Assembly: GCA_003973265.1 (NCBI GenBank)
Contig: QNYZ01000035.1
Coordinates: 1 to 64,000 of the forward strand
Direction of reading: 5' to 3'
DNA: 64,000 nucleotides
Origin: Deltaproteobacteria bacterium
Lineage (GTDB): Bacteria; Desulfobacterota; Desulfobacteria; Desulfobacterales; QNYZ01
Within the stretch, counting starts at the first letter, position 1; every line of letters starts with the position of its first letter. The notes beneath the pieces are model-generated. The model was not told where the DNA came from. It worked only from the letters and a program-made list of their open reading frames with translations, and did no database searches. Positions 50,693 to 60,552 of the stretch are shown in pieces. The position numbers and the translations under genes were made by a program.

Positions 50693-52411
50693 CTATACTG
50701 CTTCAATAATAATCCGGGCGGTCCGTGTCTGGTTCCACCGGTTCCATCCCACCCGGAAAACGATCTGTTCAAATGTTTGGGGTACTGCTTTTTCCGGGTC
50801 AATATTAAAGCGCATTCCCTGGAATGTTCGCCCCCGTGGATTAGAGTGCTGACGCAGGCGCATGCTCAGATGATTTTTGCCCACAATTTTCCATGAGAGG
50901 ACTTCCACGTTCCGGGCAATAAACAACGGCTCCCGGTTGGCAGTTCCAAAAGGGGCCAGCATCTCCAGTTCGTCGATCAGTTGATCTGAAATATCATCCA
51001 GGTCAAGCTCACCGTCGATCTCAATTTCGGATGAAAAGGGTGTCTTTTCGGCCGCTTTCCGGGTGGCTTTTCCAAACTGGATGCGAAATTCATCCAGCTG
51101 GTCCAGGCCGACTTTTACTCCGGCGGCCAGGGCGTGACCGCCGTAACTCAACAGGGTCTGCCGGCAGGCGGTCAGCCCCTGGTACAGGTCAAAACCGGGC
51201 ATACTGCGGGCCGATCCCCTGCCATAGCCGTTGCGGGTACTGATCAGTACGACAGGCCGGTGATATTTCCGCAGCAGCTGCGCCGCGACAATCCCGAGAA
51301 CCCCTTCATGCCAGTCCTTCCCCCATAGGACCAGTGATGTGTCGTCCATCAACCCGGGATGGGCGGTAAGAACGGTTCGGATGCGGTTGAAAAGCCTTTC
51401 CTGGATGTCCCGGCGCCGACTGTTTAAATCTTCGATATGTTCGGCGATGGGGCCAAGGGTAACCGGGTCATCGGCCGCGAACAAAGACAGGGCCGTATCC
51501 GCATGGTCCATACGCCCGGCTGCGTTGATGCGGGGGGCCAGGCGAAAGGCGATATCTTCGGAATCAACGGTGTCAGCGCGAACACCGGCGGTCGCCATCA
51601 ATGCCCTGAGGCCGGGGCGCGGGCTGTGATGACGAATGATATCCAGGCCGGCCCGGGTAAGAATCCGGTTGTCATTGCTCAGCGGTACCATGTCGGCGAC
51701 GGTTCCCAGGGCCACCAGGTCACACTCTTTTTTTAAATTGGGTTCCGGCCGATCTTTCCAGAAGCCGCTCTCCCGAAGAAATTTTCTAAGGCAGATCAGC
51801 AGCGAAAAGACCACTCCGACCCCTGCCAGGTCCGACAGCCCGGAGGGACAATCGGCGCGTCTGGGATTTACCACGGCCAGGGCGTTCGGGAAGGGTGCGG
51901 AAATGGTATGGTGGTCGACAATGATCACATCGATATCTGCTCTGCGCGCCTGCTCAACGGCTTTGTGGCAGGACGATCCATTATCAACCGTGATGATCAG
52001 GTTAATTCCATCCGGCGCGGCATGCCCGGAAACGTAGGCGGCCGACAGGCCGTACCCGTCTTCAATCCGGTGGGGAATGTGGGTGGAAACGCGAGCCCCC
52101 GCGTATTGAAGAAATTTCAGTAAAATGGTTGTGGAGGTGACACCATCCACATCATAGTCGCCGAAAATTAATATTTTTTCATGCTGGACGATGGCTTGCC
52201 CGATACGCCGGGTGGCCAGGTCCATATCTTTCATGTGAAAGGGCGGATGAAGGTCCGTCAGGGCAGGGTGCAAAAAAGCGCGAACATCTTCCGGCGTCTT
52301 GAATCCGCGGCTGGCAAGAATCCCTGCCATGATCGGACTGCACGACAGGTTGTTTTGAATCCGGCGGGTGATTTGCGGATCGGGCTGGCATATTTTAAAA
52401 CGATGCTCCAT
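50693..52411 (-). CDS. recJ: Single-stranded-DNA-specific exonuclease RecJ
   Basis: A 572-residue DHH/DHHA1 family 5'-3' exonuclease of recombination and repair. Conserved segments are DYDVDGVTSTTILLKFL (motif I, D-x-D), TVDNGSSCHKAVEQAR, VIIVDHHT (the DHH motif), ADCPSGLSDLAGVGVVFSL, LGTVADMVPL and APRINAAGRMDHAD. The DHHA1 domain has GRGSARSMPGFDLYQGL and SYGGHALAAGVKV. The C-terminal OB-like domain ends at residue 572. Length is normal. It is divergent from the DUF4911 gene. Confidence 0.95.
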   Translation of the reverse strand: MEHRFKICQPDPQITRRIQNNLSCSPIMAGILASRGFKTPEDVRAFLHPALTDLHPPFHMKDMDLATRRIGQAIVQHEKILIFGDYDVDGVTSTTILLKFLQYAGARVSTHIPHRIEDGYGLSAAYVSGHAAPDGINLIITVDNGSSCHKAVEQARRADIDVIIVDHHTISAPFPNALAVVNPRRADCPSGLSDLAGVGVVFSLLICLRKFLRESGFWKDRPEPNLKKECDLVALGTVADMVPLSNDNRILTRAGLDIIRHHSPRPGLRALMATAGVRADTVDSEDIAFRLAPRINAAGRMDHADTALSLFAADDPVTLGPIAEHIEDLNSRRRDIQERLFNRIRTVLTAHPGLMDDTSLVLWGKDWHEGVLGIVAAQLLRKYHRPVVLISTRNGYGRGSARSMPGFDLYQGLTACRQTLLSYGGHALAAGVKVGLDQLDEFRIQFGKATRKAAEKTPFSSEIEIDGELDLDDISDQLIDELEMLAPFGTANREPLFIARNVEVLSWKIVGKNHLSMRLRQHSNPRGRTFQGMRFNIDPEKAVPQTFEQIVFRVGWNRWNQTRTARIIIEAV

Positions 52412-52557
52412 TAAATAAAATATACTTCAATTGAATCCGGCCAGCAATGGAAAAATAAGAGGGACGAATATCAGAGATATTTTTTTTATTGAAGTTCATC
52501 ATGTGTGTGTTAGGGTTAGACTGCGGCCTGAGCTTTATGGAAAACGGTCTGTATCAA

Positions 52558-52788
52558 ATGGAAACAATAAAAAAATACTATCGAATCGATCGAACGTCGA
52601 TCGCCTATGTTCGGTTCACGTTAGAAGCGTATGATGGCATTGCCAATATGACCACTCTGGACCCGCAAAAGGGTATCGTCAGAATGGCCATCGCGCCGGG
52701 GTGTATTGCAGAAATGGATGCGATTATCTCCGATTTAAAGCAGCACATTTTGATCGAGCCGGTGGATATGGAACCCTGCGCCACCTGA
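52558..52788 (+). CDS. DUF4911-like small protein
   Basis: A 76-residue soluble protein with RTSIAYVRFTLEAYDGIANM and TTLDPQKGIVRMAIAPGC, then DAIISDLKQH. The pattern 'i.fi.Ea.dG.a.v.TlDp..g.v.i.v.pg' recalls the DUF4911 family found before MiaB in deltaproteobacteria. The start is uncertain: in-frame ATGs at 52537 and 52489 lack a good ribosome binding site. It ends 3 bp before miaB, so the two are coupled and a role near tRNA modification is possible. No function is known. Confidence 0.55.
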   Translation: METIKKYYRIDRTSIAYVRFTLEAYDGIANMTTLDPQKGIVRMAIAPGCIAEMDAIISDLKQHILIEPVDMEPCAT

Positions 52789-52791
52789 ACC

Positions 52792-54156
52792 ATGGATGGA
52801 CGAATGACGAAAAAAAATCTCTTCATACAAACCATCGGATGTCAGATGAACGTCTATGACTCCCGTCAAATTGAAAATATGATGCGCCAGGCCGGGTATC
52901 AGCGGGCTGGTTCCGCAGACAAGGCCGACCTGATCATTGTGAACACCTGTGCAATTCGGGATAAGGCCGAGCAGAAGCTATACAGTCTGCTCGGCCGGCT
53001 GGCGCCCATCAAGCAGCGCAATCCGGATGTGGTTCTGGCGGTTGGGGGATGCGTGGCCCAGCAGGAGGGCAAAGCTTTGTTGTCGAGGGTGCCTTATCTG
53101 GATCTCGTTTTCGGAACGCACACCCTGAACCGGATACCGGAACTGGTTGCCCGCGTCATATCGACTAAATCCCGTATTGTTGATGTGGGCATCCATGTGA
53201 TTGAGGACCCGTTGCCGACGGAGAACGCGCGCGGAAATGGTAAAGAGGTCAGCCGGTTTGTGACCATCATGCGGGGCTGTGATAATTTCTGCACCTATTG
53301 TGTCGTTCCGTATGTGCGGGGAAGGGAAACGAGCCGGGCACCAGACCGGATTATCGCCGAAATAGAGGCGCTGGTCGGCGAGGGTATCCGGGAAGTGACC
53401 CTGCTGGGTCAGAATGTGAACAGTTATGGAAACCGGGAAGGGCTGATCACTTTTCCCGAGTTGCTGCTGAAAGTTAATGAGATAAGCGGCCTGTCCCGCA
53501 TACGGTTTACCACCTCCCATCCCAAGGACCTGTCCGACGCCCTGATCGAATCGTTTGTCAGCCTGGAAAAGCTTTGCCCCCACATCCATCTTCCCGTTCA
53601 GTCCGGATCCGATGCGGTGTTAAAACGCATGAAACGGCGCTACACCAGAGATATGTTTTCAGAGCGGGTGGCGGGGCTCCGGGAAAAATGCGGGGATATC
53701 GCGTTGACCTCGGATATCATCGTCGGGTTTCCCGGCGAGACCGAGTCGGATTTTCAGCTGACCCTGGACCTGATTCAGGAGATTCAATTTGACGGTCTGT
53801 TTGCATTTAAATATTCTGACCGCCCCAATGCCAGGGCTGCCGGCTACATGGCAAAGGTTTCCGAAAAAGAAAAAGCCCGCCGGCTGCAGGTGCTGCTTGA
53901 CTGCCAGCAAGCCATAACACTTAAAAAAAACCGGGCACTGGAAGGAACCGAGCAGGTGGTATTAGTGGAGGGCGTCAGCCGTATGTCGGATACCCGCGAC
54001 CCCCAGTGGACGGGACGGTCTTTGAACAATAAGATTGTCAATTTTACCATCCCTGAGAAAATAGCGCCAAGTGAAGAAGATTGGGTCGGCCGGCAGGTGA
54101 AGGTTGTTATTTACAAAGGGCTGCTCCATTCGCTGCAGGGAAAGATGCTGGCCTGA
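52792..54156 (+). CDS. miaB: tRNA-2-methylthio-N6-dimethylallyladenosine synthase
   Basis: A 454-residue radical-SAM methylthiotransferase that converts i6A37 to ms2i6A37 in tRNAs. The N-terminal UPF0004 domain has the cluster cysteines in TIGCQMN, NTCAIRD and VGGCVAQQ. The radical-SAM CxxxCxxC motif is CDNFCTYC with VVPYVRGRE after it. SHPKDLSDALIESF, HIHLPVQSGSDAVLKRMKRR and DIIVGFPGETE follow, and the C-terminal TRAM domain is in the last 65 residues. Length is typical. It follows the DUF4911-like gene by 3 bp and precedes the BFN-domain gene. Confidence 0.95.
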   Translation: MDGRMTKKNLFIQTIGCQMNVYDSRQIENMMRQAGYQRAGSADKADLIIVNTCAIRDKAEQKLYSLLGRLAPIKQRNPDVVLAVGGCVAQQEGKALLSRVPYLDLVFGTHTLNRIPELVARVISTKSRIVDVGIHVIEDPLPTENARGNGKEVSRFVTIMRGCDNFCTYCVVPYVRGRETSRAPDRIIAEIEALVGEGIREVTLLGQNVNSYGNREGLITFPELLLKVNEISGLSRIRFTTSHPKDLSDALIESFVSLEKLCPHIHLPVQSGSDAVLKRMKRRYTRDMFSERVAGLREKCGDIALTSDIIVGFPGETESDFQLTLDLIQEIQFDGLFAFKYSDRPNARAAGYMAKVSEKEKARRLQVLLDCQQAITLKKNRALEGTEQVVLVEGVSRMSDTRDPQWTGRSLNNKIVNFTIPEKIAPSEEDWVGRQVKVVIYKGLLHSLQGKMLA

Positions 54157-54183
54157 AAGGCGGCTCTAAAGGAGGTTTTCGTT

Positions 54184-54678
54184 GTGCTGCATAAAGCGAT
54201 CATTGCCGGATTAACCATGGATCCGGAATCAAATACACCGATCATTATTTTGAAATCTGAAAAAACGGACCAGGCGGTTCCGATCTGGATCGGATTACTC
54301 GAGGCTACCTCCATTGCCGCAGCCCTGAAAAAGGTTAATTTCGATCGGCCCATGACACACGATCTGTTCAAAAACCTGTCCGAACAGATGGACATCATCG
54401 TCTCTAAAGTAGAGATTTGTGATCTTCGCAATAATACCTACTATGCGCAGATCCATTTTCTTTCAATGGACGCAACTTTCAGCATCGACGCCCGGCCGAG
54501 CGATGCTATTGCGATCGCATTGCGGTTTGATGCGCCCATATTCCTGGACGACAGGGTGATCGAGAAATCTCAGATTCCCATGGGGGACAAGACAGATATC
54601 GCCGATGAGAGCGAAGACGGAAAAAAGTGGGCGGATTACCTGGAAAACCTGGACCCCGAAGATTTTGGAAAAGTATAG
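54184..54678 (+). CDS. Bifunctional-nuclease-domain (BFN/DUF151) protein
   Basis: A 164-residue protein starting at a GTG (54184) with GGAGG upstream. The DUF151/BFN fold is seen in DPESNTPIIILKSEKTDQAV, PIWIGLLEATSIAAALKKV, MTHDLFKNLSEQMDI, YYAQIHFLSMDATFSIDARP and SDAIAIALRFDAPIF. Plant homologues have nuclease activity; bacterial roles are poorly known. The gene is 27 bp after miaB on the same strand. The close spacing argues for co-transcription. Confidence 0.88.
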   Translation: MLHKAIIAGLTMDPESNTPIIILKSEKTDQAVPIWIGLLEATSIAAALKKVNFDRPMTHDLFKNLSEQMDIIVSKVEICDLRNNTYYAQIHFLSMDATFSIDARPSDAIAIALRFDAPIFLDDRVIEKSQIPMGDKTDIADESEDGKKWADYLENLDPEDFGKV

Positions 54679-54690
54679 CGTTTAAACAGT

Positions 54691-55686
54691 TCAGGGCGTT
54701 TTTGGCACCATGGTATTATTTTTCTGATCTTCAATAACAGATTCAAGAATTCTTTCCAGCCCGGTAACAGGTTCAAAACCGATGAGGCTCCGGATCTTAT
54801 CTATTCCGGGTACCCGCCGCTGCATATCTTCAAAATCTTTCCCAAAAGCCCTGGTGTAGGGGATAAATTCAATGGGGGACCCGGAGTGGGTCTGTGTCTT
54901 TATTTTTTCAGCCAGGGTAAGAATACTGACTTCTTCGGTGCCGCCGATATTGAACACTTCACCCGGCGCATCCGGATGATCCATCAGGGCCATCAGGGCA
55001 TGGACCACATCATTGACATAAGTGAACGTACGCGTCTGCTTGCCGTCGCCATAGACACTGATCGGTTGATTGGCCAGCGCCTGGGACACAAACCGGGGAA
55101 TGACCATGCCATAGGTGCCTGTCTGGCGCGGCCCCACGGTATTAAAAAGCCGGGCAATAATTGCCGGAAGCCCATTGGTCCGATGATAGGCAAGGGCGGT
55201 AAACTCGTCCATCAATTTGGCCGCGGCATAGCTCCAGCGAAACTTACTGGATGGCCCGTAAATAATATTATCCGTTTCCACCAATGGCGCATGCAGGTGC
55301 TTTCCGTATACTTCGGACGTGGAGGCGATGAGAACCCGTTTTTTAAATTTATTACACAGTCGTAATATCTTCTCCGTTCCCTGGATATTGGTCTGGATCG
55401 ATTCCAACGGATTTTCAAGGATATAGCGGACACCGACTGCCGCTGCCAGGTGGAATACAACATCACAGGTGCCGATCAATTCAAGTATCGGTTCGGTATT
55501 CAAAATCGAATCAACGGTCACAAACAAGCGATCTTTCACCGCCGGGTCTGACTGCAGTGATGCCAGGTTCGCCATGGATCCCGTGGAAAGATCGTCAATA
55601 ATATAGACTTCGTCCCCGCGATGAAGACAGGCCTCGGTCAGATGGGATCCGATAAATCCGGCTCCGCCGGTGATGAGAATGCGCAT
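54691..55686 (-). CDS. NAD-dependent sugar-nucleotide epimerase/dehydratase
   Basis: A 331-residue short-chain dehydrogenase of the extended type. The cofactor motif GGAGFIGSHL is at residues 7-16, followed by the catalytic Tyr-x-x-x-Lys in YAAAKLMDEF (Tyr about 152) after ASTSEVYG. RLFNTVGPRQTG and FVSQALANQPISVYGDGKQT, then RTFTYVNDVV are characteristic of UDP-glucuronate decarboxylase/GalE-like enzymes. ATG 55686 with AAAGGA upstream is preferred to the TTG at 55707. The last gene before a convergent boundary with the BFN protein gene (12-bp gap). It makes nucleotide sugars for polysaccharide; the exact reaction is not readable. Confidence 0.85.
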   Translation of the reverse strand: MRILITGGAGFIGSHLTEACLHRGDEVYIIDDLSTGSMANLASLQSDPAVKDRLFVTVDSILNTEPILELIGTCDVVFHLAAAVGVRYILENPLESIQTNIQGTEKILRLCNKFKKRVLIASTSEVYGKHLHAPLVETDNIIYGPSSKFRWSYAAAKLMDEFTALAYHRTNGLPAIIARLFNTVGPRQTGTYGMVIPRFVSQALANQPISVYGDGKQTRTFTYVNDVVHALMALMDHPDAPGEVFNIGGTEEVSILTLAEKIKTQTHSGSPIEFIPYTRAFGKDFEDMQRRVPGIDKIRSLIGFEPVTGLERILESVIEDQKNNTMVPKTP

Positions 55687-55868
55687 TGTCGAGTGTTTCC
55701 TTTGCAATGTCCGGAAAGATCATCCATATTTAGTAAAATATATATATGAATAAAGACCGGTTATCAGAATAAATTAATGTATCACAGTATGTAAATGGAT
55801 CTCTTTGGCCATACGAGACCTTATAGAAATCCTGCCTGGCAGATTAATAGGATAAGTAATCACAAAGA

Positions 55869-56138
55869 TCAATGGGGTTCATCGCCATGGGTGCCATCTT
55901 TTAAAAACAGCCGATGGTATTCATCTTCGGACAGGTGCGATTTTAATAATTCGGAGATGGAAAAAAAAAGCGCTTCGAGCTCATCATCGCCCAAGCGGGG
56001 GATTAACTTTTTCATGAGCGCGTCATCTGAAAATTTCTGTAGATAATAAATCACGGTTTTTTCATTGGTGGGCCGGTCAAGGCCGAACCCGACCAACCCG
56101 TCATAGGTCTCCGCAAACAGGTGAGAATGTACAGGCAT
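55869..56138 (-). CDS. Small acidic hypothetical protein (89 aa)
   Basis: Start at 56138 because GGAG lies eight bases upstream of that ATG; an open extension to 56198 has no site. The product MPVHSHLFAETYDGLVGFGL reads as an all-helical, acidic soluble protein (LMKKLIPRLGDDELEALFFS, SELLKSHLSEDEYHRLFLKD). It is 13 bp downstream of the Cys-tailed 64-residue gene and in the same orientation, so they are probably co-transcribed. I recognise no family. Confidence 0.6.
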   Translation of the reverse strand: MPVHSHLFAETYDGLVGFGLDRPTNEKTVIYYLQKFSDDALMKKLIPRLGDDELEALFFSISELLKSHLSEDEYHRLFLKDGTHGDEPH

Positions 56139-56151
56139 TAAGGCAACTCCA

Positions 56152-56346
56152 TTAACTGCAGGCGCAATATTCATGACAGCGGCATTTGCCATTGGCATCG
56201 GGCCTGGTTAAATGACCGGTAAACCAATCGGGCAGGTGATCCCGGTTGATAATCAGGACGTTGATGGGCAGGTATTTAGAAAAATAGCGGTATGAGGTCA
56301 AGCCCTCATACCATATTTCCCCCTGTTTTTCCGCCTTTCCCGGCAT
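56152..56346 (-). CDS. Small protein with Cys/His-rich C-terminal tail (64 aa)
   Basis: A 64-residue frame with AAGGAG 14 bases before its ATG. The product carries an aromatic middle (WYEGLTSYRYFSKYLPINVL) and ends CRCHEYCACS, a compact set of four cysteines and one histidine that could bind a metal ion. It lies upstream of the 89-residue gene (13-bp gap). I know no family for it. Both small genes sit alone between the epimerase and rho. Confidence 0.45.
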   Translation of the reverse strand: MPGKAEKQGEIWYEGLTSYRYFSKYLPINVLIINRDHLPDWFTGHLTRPDANGKCRCHEYCACS

Positions 56347-56555
56347 TTTTACCAGAGAAACTCCTTGACATCGGCCAAATCGGCTTATATTAACGGGTCA
56401 GAAAAATCAAAATATAATATCTTTGTCTACGGAGCCGTTACCGTTTCCAAATATAAGCACACAGTATAGCTAAAATCCCTCAAAATCAAAAAATCCAGGT
56501 GAGTTTCATCTTATTTTTCTAATTATTAAGTTGTTCACAATCAGGTGATCTTTTG

Positions 56556-56605
56556 CGTTCATTATAAGGATGAACGATGAATAGTCAGTTTGCCGTTCAT
56601 TTTTT
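56556..56605 (+). promoter_or_regulatory. Three-segment attenuator in the rho leader
   Basis: CGTTCAT (56556-56562), its exact complement ATGAACG (56570-56576) and a second CGTTCAT (56594-56600) are followed by a run of T (56601-56605). Segments 1 and 2 can form one hairpin, segments 2 and 3 another that is a U-tailed terminator. The two exclude each other. It lies about 100 bp before rho, so premature termination in the rho leader can be tuned, as known for Rho autoregulation in E. coli by another mechanism. Confidence 0.55.
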
Positions 56606-56707
56606 ACAGACGGGCTGGAGTAGCCGAAAGCGCCGCCGGAGGAAAGTATCACCAAATATTTGTCTGGTCGATAACACGACCCCGTACGAAACACAGGAGA
56701 GACAGGC

Positions 56708-57955
56708 ATGAACATTGTCAAGCTCAAAGAAAAGAACATTAAAGAACTGGCGCAGCTGGCCAAAAAATTTAAAATTGAAGGTGCCGCCGGCATGCGAAAG
56801 CAGGAACTTATTTTTGCCATCCTGCAGAGGCAGATCGAAAAAGACGGTAGTATCTATGGTGAGGGAACCCTGGAAATTCTGCCGGATGGTTTTGGCTTTT
56901 TGCGGGCGCCCAACTCCAATTACCTGCCGGGTCCCGATGATATTTATGTCTCGCCTTCTCAGATTCGCCGATTCAATCTGCGTACCGGGGATACTGTCTC
57001 CGGCCAGATCCGTCAGCCCAAGGAATCCGAACGCTACTTCGCATTATTAAAGGTTGAAGCCGTCAACTACGAAAATCCCGATGTTGCCCGGGATAAAATT
57101 CTGTTTGATAACCTGACGCCCCTTTACCCGGACCGCAAGACGAATCTTGAAACCGATCCTGAAAACTTTTCCACGCGCATCATGGACCTGATGATTCCCA
57201 TCGGTTTCGGTCAGCGGGGTCTGATTGTTTCCCCGCCCCGGTCCGGTAAAACCATGCTTCTGCAAAATATCGCCAATGCGATTATTAAAAGCAACAAACA
57301 GGTGATCCCTTTTATTCTGTTAATCGACGAACGTCCCGAAGAAGTGACGGACATGCAGCGAACCGTGGATGCCGAGGTTATCAGCTCCACCTTCGATGAA
57401 CCGGCGGAAAGACACCTTCAGGTTGCGGAAATGGTGATTGAAAAAGCCAAGCGCCTGGTGGAACATAAAAAAGACGTGGTCATCCTGCTCGACAGTATCA
57501 CGCGGCTGGCCCGGGCCTATAACTCGGTGATGCCGCCCAGTGGCAAGATTCTTTCCGGCGGTGTCGACTCCAACGCCCTGCAGCGCCCCAAGCGGTTTTT
57601 CGGTGCGGCCCGGAACATTGAAGAAGGGGGCAGCCTGACCATCATCGCCACGGCCCTGATCGATACCGGCAGCCGGATGGATGAAGTGATATTTGAGGAA
57701 TTTAAAGGTACGGGAAATATGGAAATCCAGCTGGATCGGCGGTTGGCCGACAAGCGGGTGTTTCCCGCTTTCGACATCAAAAAGTCCGGCACCCGGAAAG
57801 AGGAGCTGCTCATGGACCCGCACGTCTTGAATCGTGTATGGATTCTGAGAAAGCTGCTGTCAACGCTGAACCCCGTGGATGCCATGGAATTTCTGCTTGA
57901 AAAGATGAGTTCAACGAAAACGAACAGTGAATTCCTGGAATCAATGAATACCTGA
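56708..57955 (+). CDS. rho: Transcription termination factor Rho
   Basis: A 415-residue hexameric RNA/ATP motor that ends transcription at Rho-dependent sites. The N-terminal helical domain ([20 protein letters not shown]) and the RNA-binding cold-shock-like domain ([40 protein letters not shown]) are intact. The motor domain has Walker [12 protein letters not shown], Walker [17 protein letters not shown], the Q-loop and R-loop segments ([22 protein letters not shown] [20 protein letters not shown]). GGAGAGA precedes the ATG. The leader carries an attenuator-like structure. Confidence 0.97.
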   Translation: MNIVKLKEKNIKELAQLAKKFKIEGAAGMRKQELIFAILQRQIEKDGSIYGEGTLEILPDGFGFLRAPNSNYLPGPDDIYVSPSQIRRFNLRTGDTVSGQIRQPKESERYFALLKVEAVNYENPDVARDKILFDNLTPLYPDRKTNLETDPENFSTRIMDLMIPIGFGQRGLIVSPPRSGKTMLLQNIANAIIKSNKQVIPFILLIDERPEEVTDMQRTVDAEVISSTFDEPAERHLQVAEMVIEKAKRLVEHKKDVVILLDSITRLARAYNSVMPPSGKILSGGVDSNALQRPKRFFGAARNIEEGGSLTIIATALIDTGSRMDEVIFEEFKGTGNMEIQLDRRLADKRVFPAFDIKKSGTRKEELLMDPHVLNRVWILRKLLSTLNPVDAMEFLLEKMSSTKTNSEFLESMNT

Positions 57956-58087
57956 TCTTATTGCTGCCTGGCTGCACTGTTTCGGTGATTATTTATAAGG
58001 GCTTGTATCGGGCTGGCAATCACGACTTGACAGCCGGATATAATATTAAATAGAATAGATAAAACCAAATTTTAGCACGGAGGAGAA

Positions 58088-58300
58088 ATGAAAGATAAAA
58101 TTCACCCGGACTTTTTTGATACCACCGTTACCTGCGCCTGTGGAAATGTGATCGAGGTGGGGTCAACCAGAAAAGATATCCGCATTGAAATCTGTTCCCG
58201 GTGTCACCCGTTTTTTACCGGAAAACAAAAACTGGTCGATTCGGCGGGTCGTATTGAGCGGTTCAGAAGAAAGTACGCCAAATTCCAGAAACAGGCTTAA
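58088..58300 (+). CDS. rpmE: 50S ribosomal protein L31, zinc-binding type
   Basis: A 70-residue ribosomal protein. C16, C18, C36 and C39 make the zinc site ([24 protein letters not shown]), so it is the C+ form. HPDF near the N-terminus and RIERFRRKY near the C-terminus match the family. GGAGGAG precedes the ATG. It follows rho and is closed by the terminator at 58310-58352. Confidence 0.97.
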   Translation: MKDKIHPDFFDTTVTCACGNVIEVGSTRKDIRIEICSRCHPFFTGKQKLVDSAGRIERFRRKYAKFQKQA

Positions 58301-58309
58301 TTACTTTTC

Positions 58310-58352
58310 ACCGGCTGATCGTAACGGTTTAGATTGCATCAGCCGGTTTTTT
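58310..58352 (+). terminator. Intrinsic terminator after rpmE
   Basis: ACCGGCTGAT (58310-58319) pairs with ATCAGCCGGT (58338-58347), followed by TTTTTATT. It separates rpmE from prfA, so prfA starts a new transcript or is reached by read-through. Confidence 0.85.
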
Positions 58353-58427
58353 ATTGCACCAGGGATGCCTGCCGACTGCGGAGAGATCTTTTTTATTCAT
58401 CCAGAGTTAAAATAATTACTATTCGGT

Positions 58428-59519
58428 ATGTTTGATAAGCTAAAAGGGGTCGAAGAGCGGTTTAACGATATTGAAATCCGCTTGAGTGATCCAAAAGTGG
58501 TTCAGGATCGGGTTGCCTACAAAAGGTACAGTCAGGAACATGCTGAGCTGGCACCGGTTGTGGAAGCGTACCGGTCTCTTTTGCGTATCGAACAGGAACT
58601 GGCAGACAGTAAAGCGTTACTCGAAGAAGAGGACGAGGAGATGCGGGCCATGGCTCGCGAAGAGATCGACGCCCTCGAAAAAAAATCATTGCGGTTAAAC
58701 GAAGAGCTGAAAAGGCACCTCGTACCGAAAGACCCCAACGACAAAAAAAATATCATTCTCGAGATTCGCGCCGGAACCGGCGGCGATGAAGCAGCGCTCT
58801 TTGCTGCTGATCTGTTTCGAATGTATACCCGGTACGCGGAAAGTAAAAACTGGAAAGTGGAACTGATGAACGCAAGTTCCACCGGTGTGGGCGGGTTCAA
58901 GGAAGTGATCGTCATGATCCATGGCCGGGGTGCCTACAGCCGGTTTAAATATGAAAGCGGCATCCACCGCGTCCAGCGGGTACCGGTAACCGAAACCCAG
59001 GGCCGGATTCATACCTCGGCCGTGACCGTGGCAGTTCTGCCCGAGGCCGAGGAAGTCGATATTCATATTGATCCGGGGGATATCAAGGTCGATGTATACC
59101 GCTCTACCGGGCCGGGCGGACAGAGTGTCAATACCACCGACTCGGCCGTCCGGCTGACCCATCTCCCCACCGGTCTGGTGGTGACCTGCCAGGATGAAAA
59201 GTCACAGATAAAAAACCGGGCCAAGGCCCTGAAAGTGCTTCGTGCGCGGCTGCTGGACAGTAAAATCCAGGAAGAAAACGAGAAACGCGCTTCGGAACGG
59301 AAAAGCCAGGTCGGTTCCGGAGACCGGAGCGGCCGGATCCGGACTTATAATTTTCCCCAGGGACGGGTCACCGACCACCGTATCAACCTCACCCTTTACA
59401 AGCTTGACCCCATTCTCCAGGGCGAGATCGATGACGTCATCGAACCGCTGATTGCCCACTACCAGGCTCAGGCGCTGCAGCATGTCGAATCCAACCCGCA
59501 CCCCGACGACCCCGCCTGA
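58428..59519 (+). CDS. prfA: Peptide chain release factor 1
   Basis: A 363-residue class I release factor that reads UAA and UAG. The codon-recognition PxT motif is in [14 protein letters not shown]. The peptidyl-transferase GGQ is in [15 protein letters not shown]. The N-terminal helical domain and the central domain ([20 protein letters not shown]) are complete. Intact RF1 means UAG is an efficient stop here, which agrees with the absence of amber codons in the methyltransferase genes. It overlaps prmC, whose product methylates the GGQ Gln. Confidence 0.97.
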   Translation: MFDKLKGVEERFNDIEIRLSDPKVVQDRVAYKRYSQEHAELAPVVEAYRSLLRIEQELADSKALLEEEDEEMRAMAREEIDALEKKSLRLNEELKRHLVPKDPNDKKNIILEIRAGTGGDEAALFAADLFRMYTRYAESKNWKVELMNASSTGVGGFKEVIVMIHGRGAYSRFKYESGIHRVQRVPVTETQGRIHTSAVTVAVLPEAEEVDIHIDPGDIKVDVYRSTGPGGQSVNTTDSAVRLTHLPTGLVVTCQDEKSQIKNRAKALKVLRARLLDSKIQEENEKRASERKSQVGSGDRSGRIRTYNFPQGRVTDHRINLTLYKLDPILQGEIDDVIEPLIAHYQAQALQHVESNPHPDDPA

Positions 59520-60429
59520 CCGCTGGACCATTTTAGACCTTGTTCAGTGGACGGCCGGCTATTTCCAATCCAACGGGATTGACAGCCCGCGATCAACTGC
59601 TGAAATACTTCTGGCGTATACCCTGGAAATTACACGGATTGACCTCTATTTACGATACGATCAACCGATGGCCCCGTCGGAACTTCGCCGGTACAAGAAA
59701 TTCATCCGTCGCCGAATTCGCCGGGAACCGGTTGCGTATATTGTCGGCCGGAAAGAATTCTGGTCGATGCCGTTGTATGTGAACCGCCATGTGTTGATTC
59801 CGCGCCCGGAAACCGAATGCCTGGTAGAGCTGGCCCTGGCTGAGATACCCGATCAACCGGCGGCGCCACCGGTTTCCGTGCTGGAGCTGGGATCCGGTAC
59901 CGGTGCGATTATCCTGGCGCTGGCATCGGAACGGCCCGGCCATCACTACCTGGCACTGGATTACAGCGCAGAAGCGATCAACGTATCGCGTAAAAATGCC
60001 GCTCAACAGAACTTGGATTCGACTGTCCGGTTTATCTGTGCCGACTGGTTTTCAGCCCTTGCACCGAGCCGGGCCCGGTTCGATCTGATCGTGTCGAATC
60101 CTCCCTATATCCGGTCGGCCGACATAGACGGCCTCCAGCCGGAGGTGGCCCGGTACGAACCGCGGCAGGCTCTGGATGGGGGAGCGGACGGCGTGGATTG
60201 TCTGAAACAGATCATTGACACCGCACCGGATTATCTTCAGCCGGGAGGTGTCCTGATACTGGAAATAGGATACGATCAGGCGCAGCAGGTTTTGAAGACC
60301 GCCGGGAATCGAAAAGCGTACGACGGATTTCAGGTGGAAAAGGATTTCAGCGGGATGGATCGGGTCATCCGCCTGAAACGGAAAATTGATGAAAAAGGCT
60401 TGCATAAAGAATCAGATATTGGTACATAA
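59482..60429 (+). CDS. prmC: Release factor glutamine methyltransferase
   Basis: A 315-residue SAM-dependent enzyme that methylates the Gln of the GGQ motif of release factors. SAM site: [17 protein letters not shown]; catalytic [11 protein letters not shown]. The N-terminal helical domain ([19 protein letters not shown]) is complete. The start is uncertain: ATG 59482 (used here) overlaps prfA by 38 bp, and an ATG at 59452 also fits. Overlap with prfA shows translational coupling with its substrate. Confidence 0.93.
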   Translation: MSNPTRTPTTPPDRWTILDLVQWTAGYFQSNGIDSPRSTAEILLAYTLEITRIDLYLRYDQPMAPSELRRYKKFIRRRIRREPVAYIVGRKEFWSMPLYVNRHVLIPRPETECLVELALAEIPDQPAAPPVSVLELGSGTGAIILALASERPGHHYLALDYSAEAINVSRKNAAQQNLDSTVRFICADWFSALAPSRARFDLIVSNPPYIRSADIDGLQPEVARYEPRQALDGGADGVDCLKQIIDTAPDYLQPGGVLILEIGYDQAQQVLKTAGNRKAYDGFQVEKDFSGMDRVIRLKRKIDEKGLHKESDIGT

Positions 60430-60552
60430 ACTCGATTATTAATTTACACGCCTTTGGACTTCGGTAACGGGTGCCCTCCTTTCGGGCGGGGTCGTACCAG
60501 GGTTGAAGAAGGCGGAAGATGACAACCCAACATGATTAAGGAGAGAAAATCG
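60430..60552 (+). promoter_or_regulatory. rpsB leader region
   Basis: This 123-bp gap before rpsB should hold the operon promoter and leader. A GCCC/GGGC hairpin at about 60474-60488 is visible (GCCCTCCTTTCGGGC), followed by GGTCGTACCAGG. An S2-binding leader for autoregulation is known in other bacteria; whether this is one is not shown. AAGGAGAG stands before the ATG. Confidence 0.4.
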
